Assembly (NCBI GenBank): GCA_023390155.1
Contig: JAEWDJ010000255.1
Span: 1-7,016, forward strand
DNA length: 7,016 nucleotides
Direction of reading: 5' to 3'
From: Actinomycetes bacterium
Lineage (GTDB): Bacteria; Actinomycetota; Actinomycetes; Actinomycetales; Microbacteriaceae
Part shown: piece by piece, positions 4,358 through 7,016 of the stretch
How the letters are laid out: each line of letters starts with the position of its first letter
Numbering within the stretch: the stretch's first letter is position 1
Notes under the pieces: model-generated
What the model saw: the letters and a program-made list of their open reading frames with translations, nothing else
Databases searched by the model: none
Told to the model about the DNA's origin: nothing
Made by a program: the position numbers and the translations under genes

Positions 4358-6130
4358 ATGAGCATCGCCACGCCCGCACCCGACCGTAGACCGAGCCGCC
4401 GACGGCGGGTGCTGGCGGCTGCCGTCGCCGCCATCGTCGCCACCGCCGCCGCCATCCTCGCGCCCGGCGCCGCGGCGACGGCCGACACCGTCGTCGCGAC
4501 CATCCCGGCCGTGCCGTCGTCCGGGACCATCCACAACTCCGTCCTCTCGGCGGACGGCTCGCGACTCTACGTCGTCAGCCTCACCTCGATCACGGTCGTC
4601 GACACGGTGACCCGCACAGTCGTCGCCTCGACTCCCGTCGCGGGTGGCTTGGTGGGGGCGGTGCTCTCCGGTGACGGATCCACGCTGTACGTCACCGACC
4701 AGACCCCCAACAACCGGGTTCTCGCCTTCGACGTCACGACCCTGGCGCTCATCGCGACCATCCCCGTCGGGCCGAACCCGATGAGCATCGTCCTCCGCCC
4801 GGGCACCGGCGAGCTCTGGGTGGGAACCGTGAACTCGTCCGCCGGCAACCCGAACGTGTATGTGATCGACACGGCCACGAACACCGTCGCGAGCTCGTTC
4901 GCCACCGCCTCGGGCATCCGCGCCATCGCCTTCACCCCCGACGGCACGCGCGCCTTCGTCGCGCACGCCAGCCCGAGCGTCTTCAGCGTCGAAAGCGTCG
5001 ACGCCACCACCCGGACGGTGAGCGCCACCATCGGCTTCCCGGCCTTCGGCACTCAGCCCCAGGGCCTCGCCGTCTCCCCCGACGGGAAAACCCTGTACGG
5101 CGCCGGTCTCAACGGCGCCCTCTACGAGATCGACACCACGACGAACGCGATCACCGCGACCGTGCCCGTCGGCTCCGCCACGAACGCGGTGAAGGCCACG
5201 TCCGAGGGACGCCGCGCCTACGTCATCAGCACCGCCGCGGCCACGCTCTCGGTCGTCGATCCCGCCGCCCGCGTGGTCAGCCAGACCGTCGCTCTGAGCG
5301 GCACCCCCAAGTCCGTCGTCATCTCCCCCGACGACAGATTCGCTTACGTGACGGTCGGCAGCACCGTCGACGTCGTCTCGCTGGACACCTTCCCCGCGAT
5401 CACCACCGCCACTCTCGCCGGTGGCACCATCGATGCCGCCTACTCCGCCACGGTCGCCGCGACCGGTACCCCGGCCCCCACCTTCACGATCACCGCCGGA
5501 GCCCTCCCGGACGGCCTGACGCTCGAGACAGCCACCGGCGCGATCACCGGCACCCCGACCGTCGCCGGCGACTTCACCTTCACGGTCACCGCCTCGAGCA
5601 GCCCCAGCGGCATCGCGTCGACCGCGACGAAGGAGTACACGCTCACGATCGCGGCGCTCGTGCCGACGGCGCCGATCGATCTGACCGCCACCGCAGGCAC
5701 CAGCGCGATCGACCTGGCCTGGGTCGAGCCGTCCTCCGACGGCGGTGCCCTGCTCACCGGCTACCGGATCGAGCGTGCCACCGCCGACGGCGCGTTCAGC
5801 GTCCTCGTCGCCGACACCGGCAGCCCCGGGACCACCTACAGCGACACCACCGCGGTGCCCGGGACCACGTACCGCTACCGCGTGAGCGCCCTCAACACCG
5901 CCGGAGCGGGCGCCGCCTCCAACGTGGCCGCGGCTGCACTGCCCGCCGTCGCCGGACCGACCCCGACCCCCACGCCGTCCGCGTCCGTGCCCGCCTCGGT
6001 CCAGGAGGCCGGACTGGCCCAGACCGGCAGTACCCTCCCGGTCGCCCTCGGCGGAGTCGCGCTGCTGCTCCTCCTCGGCGGGGCCGCGCTGGTCGTGCTG
6101 CGCCGGCGGAAGACGCGCGGCGCCGAGTGA
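4358..6130 (+). CDS. Secreted, sortase-anchored beta-propeller protein with He_PIG and FN3 domains, 590 aa
   Basis: This is a surface protein predicted to be exported and covalently attached to the cell wall. A basic N-terminus (RRPSRRRR, 10-17) and Ala-rich core (18-40) form a signal peptide, probably cut near ATA-DT (about 42). Residues about 44-345 hold seven divergent repeats of roughly 40-45 residues, each with an 'SPDG-x-x-x-YV...V-x-D-T-x-T-x-T-V-x-A-T-I-P-V-G' pattern, the YVTN-type beta-propeller. Residues about 346-433 carry LPDGLTLETATGAITGTP (383-400), the hallmark of He_PIG Ig-like domains. Residues about 436-527 form a fibronectin type III domain (GYRIERA, TTYRYRVSALN). A PTPTPTP linker (534-540), LAQTG (553-557), a membrane helix (about 560-581) and RRRKTRGAE close the protein. 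LAxTG is the signal known for class E sortases of high-GC actinobacteria. No catalytic residues were noted. The ligand is unknown; an adhesion or scaffold role is inferred. Confidence 0.92.
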   Translation: MSIATPAPDRRPSRRRRVLAAAVAAIVATAAAILAPGAAATADTVVATIPAVPSSGTIHNSVLSADGSRLYVVSLTSITVVDTVTRTVVASTPVAGGLVGAVLSGDGSTLYVTDQTPNNRVLAFDVTTLALIATIPVGPNPMSIVLRPGTGELWVGTVNSSAGNPNVYVIDTATNTVASSFATASGIRAIAFTPDGTRAFVAHASPSVFSVESVDATTRTVSATIGFPAFGTQPQGLAVSPDGKTLYGAGLNGALYEIDTTTNAITATVPVGSATNAVKATSEGRRAYVISTAAATLSVVDPAARVVSQTVALSGTPKSVVISPDDRFAYVTVGSTVDVVSLDTFPAITTATLAGGTIDAAYSATVAATGTPAPTFTITAGALPDGLTLETATGAITGTPTVAGDFTFTVTASSSPSGIASTATKEYTLTIAALVPTAPIDLTATAGTSAIDLAWVEPSSDGGALLTGYRIERATADGAFSVLVADTGSPGTTYSDTTAVPGTTYRYRVSALNTAGAGAASNVAAAALPAVAGPTPTPTPSASVPASVQEAGLAQTGSTLPVALGGVALLLLLGGAALVVLRRRKTRGAE

Positions 6131-6145
6131 GGCGTCAGAGCTGAG

Positions 6146-6179
6146 CGGAGGGCCGGTGCCGGGAGGCGCCGGCCCTCCG
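6146..6179. terminator. Strong hairpin, probable bidirectional terminator between convergent genes
   Basis: Arms 6146-6156 and 6169-6179 pair perfectly over 11 bp (CGGAGGGCCGG with CCGGCCCTCCG). Inside, a U-G wobble and three further GC pairs close on a GGGA loop (6161-6164), giving about 15 stacked pairs capped by a GNRA-type tetraloop. It begins 15 nt after the plus-strand stop and lies 15 nt beyond the minus-strand stop, so it can serve both genes. There is no strong U-run on either side. Confidence 0.8.
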
Positions 6180-6194
6180 TCGTCCTCGCACCCG

Positions 6195-7016
6195 TCACGC
6201 CAACAGCGCCAGCGGCGACTCCAGGAGCTCCGTCACGGTCGCCAGGAAGCGGCCGGCGGCACCGCCGTCGATGATGCGGTGGTCGCAGGTGACCGTGTAG
6301 CGGAGGCGGCGGCGGACGGTGAGCTCGCCGTCGGCGAGCGTCGGGACCTCCTGCACACCGCCGACGGCCAGGATCGCGCCCTGCGGCGGGTTGATGATGG
6401 CCGTGAACTCCTCCACGCCGTACATGCCGAGGTTGCTCACCGTGAACGTGCCTCCGCTCATCTCGTCGGCGGTGAGGGCGCGATCGGCGGCGCGCTGGGC
6501 GAGGAGTCGGGTCTGCCGCGCGATGGCCGAGAGGCTCGACACGTCAGCGTCGCGCACGACGGGGACGACGAGGCCGACGGGCGCATCGACGGCGATGCCG
6601 ATGTCCACCCGACCGTGCAGGAGGGTCTGCCCGCCGTCGTCGGGAGAGTAGGAGGCGTTGAGCCCGGGGTGATCGCGAAGCGCGAGGGCGACGGCTTTCA
6701 CCACGAGATCGTTGACGGAGATCTTCGCGCCGGCGCGGGCGGCGTCGTTGAGGCGCACGCGGAGCGCCAGCAGGTCCGTGACGTCGGCCGAGGAGGTCGC
6801 GTGGAAGACGGGGACGCTCGTCGCGCTCTCGGTGAGCCGGGAGGCGATGGCGCGGCGGATGCCGTCGAACGGGACGCGGGTGACCGGCGCGTCCGTGGGC
6901 GTGGATGCGGACGGTCCGGCTGCCGGGGTGGATGCGGGTGCCGCGACCGATACGGGCGCGGTGGCCGGGAGGGACTCGGGCGCGGGCGCCGCCGGCTCGG
7001 CGGCGTCGGCGAGCGC
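6195..7016 (-). CDS. Dihydrolipoamide acyltransferase (E2) of a 2-oxoacid dehydrogenase complex, 5' truncated
   Basis: The minus-strand frame is open from the window edge (7016) to TGA at 6195-6197, leaving 273 visible C-terminal residues. An internal GTG at 6756-6758 is not the true start: the preceding 86 codons stay open and match the family. Visible residues 1-47 are an Ala/Pro/Ser/Thr-rich flexible linker. From about 48 (RVPFDGIRRAIASRLTES) the trimer-forming catalytic domain begins. It includes GGTFTVSNLG, INPPQGAILAVGG and the active-site DHRIIDG, whose His (codon 6279-6281) and Asp (6267-6269) are intact. E2 transfers an acyl group from lipoyl-lysine to CoA in the cytoplasm. Lipoyl and E3-binding domains should lie upstream, off the window. 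Pyruvate and branched-chain versions cannot be separated from this part. E1 genes usually sit directly upstream, so this is probably the last gene of an operon. Confidence 0.93.
   Translation of the reverse strand, partial: ALADAAEPAAPAPESLPATAPVSVAAPASTPAAGPSASTPTDAPVTRVPFDGIRRAIASRLTESATSVPVFHATSSADVTDLLALRVRLNDAARAGAKISVNDLVVKAVALALRDHPGLNASYSPDDGGQTLLHGRVDIGIAVDAPVGLVVPVVRDADVSSLSAIARQTRLLAQRAADRALTADEMSGGTFTVSNLGMYGVEEFTAIINPPQGAILAVGGVQEVPTLADGELTVRRRLRYTVTCDHRIIDGGAAGRFLATVTELLESPLALLA

Noticed and set aside
6756..6758. GTG at 6758 as the real start of the E2 gene
   Set aside because: The frame stays open to the window edge. The upstream codons encode the start of the catalytic domain (VPFDGIRRAIASRL...) and a typical Ala/Pro linker, so the gene is simply truncated by the window.
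1..7016. A multi-gene defence, mobile or biosynthetic system
   Set aside because: No nuclease, helicase, methylase, reverse transcriptase, transposase, integrase, toxin or biosynthetic core motif is visible in any credible frame, and the genes form separate units on two strands.

Overview
This window is very GC-rich and its codons nearly always end in G or C. It looks like chromosome from a high-GC actinobacterium, and Microbacteriaceae is the most likely family. That assignment is an inference from four things: composition, apparent leaderless starts (a TANNNT box about 6 nt before the start codon), an LAxTG-type (class E) sortase signal, and a dihydrolipoamide acyltransferase with an Ala/Pro-rich linker. 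No RNA gene, CRISPR array, transposase, integrase or other clear sign of mobile DNA was seen.

Layout, left to right. (1) The window opens inside the 3' end of a plus-strand gene that looks like an SDR-type NAD-dependent epimerase (1-205). (2) Two plus-strand genes of unknown function follow, 24 nt apart: a 145-aa soluble protein (257-694) and a 380-aa protein with three predicted membrane segments (719-1861). Both appear to start leaderless. (3) A 14-helix DHA2-type (EmrB/QacA-like) MFS efflux gene follows (2027-3499). Its 165-bp upstream gap holds an extended -10 box and a perfect 17-bp palindrome placed like an operator. (4) Two very small genes come next, of 57 aa (3600-3773) and 82 aa (3969-4217). 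Their promoters share an almost identical 12-mer, the same 18-nt spacing to the -10 box and near-identical Shine-Dalgarno regions, so they are probably co-regulated. (5) A 590-aa secreted protein follows (4358-6130): signal peptide, seven-bladed YVTN-type beta-propeller, He_PIG Ig-like domain, fibronectin III domain, Thr/Pro linker, LAQTG sorting motif, membrane helix and basic tail. A pair of palindromic CCGTSACGG sites flanks its presumed -10 box. (6) A strong hairpin (6146-6179) separates it from a convergent minus-strand gene for the E2 component of a 2-oxoacid dehydrogenase complex. That gene (6195 to the window edge) is truncated at its 5' end.

The genes do not form one obvious pathway. 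The region reads as ordinary chromosome with several single-gene transcription units. I found no convincing novel multi-gene system. The points most worth a second look are regulatory: the twin promoters of the two small genes, the palindrome before the efflux pump, and the paired palindromes before the cell-wall protein. The uncharacterised three-helix membrane protein also merits a homology search.
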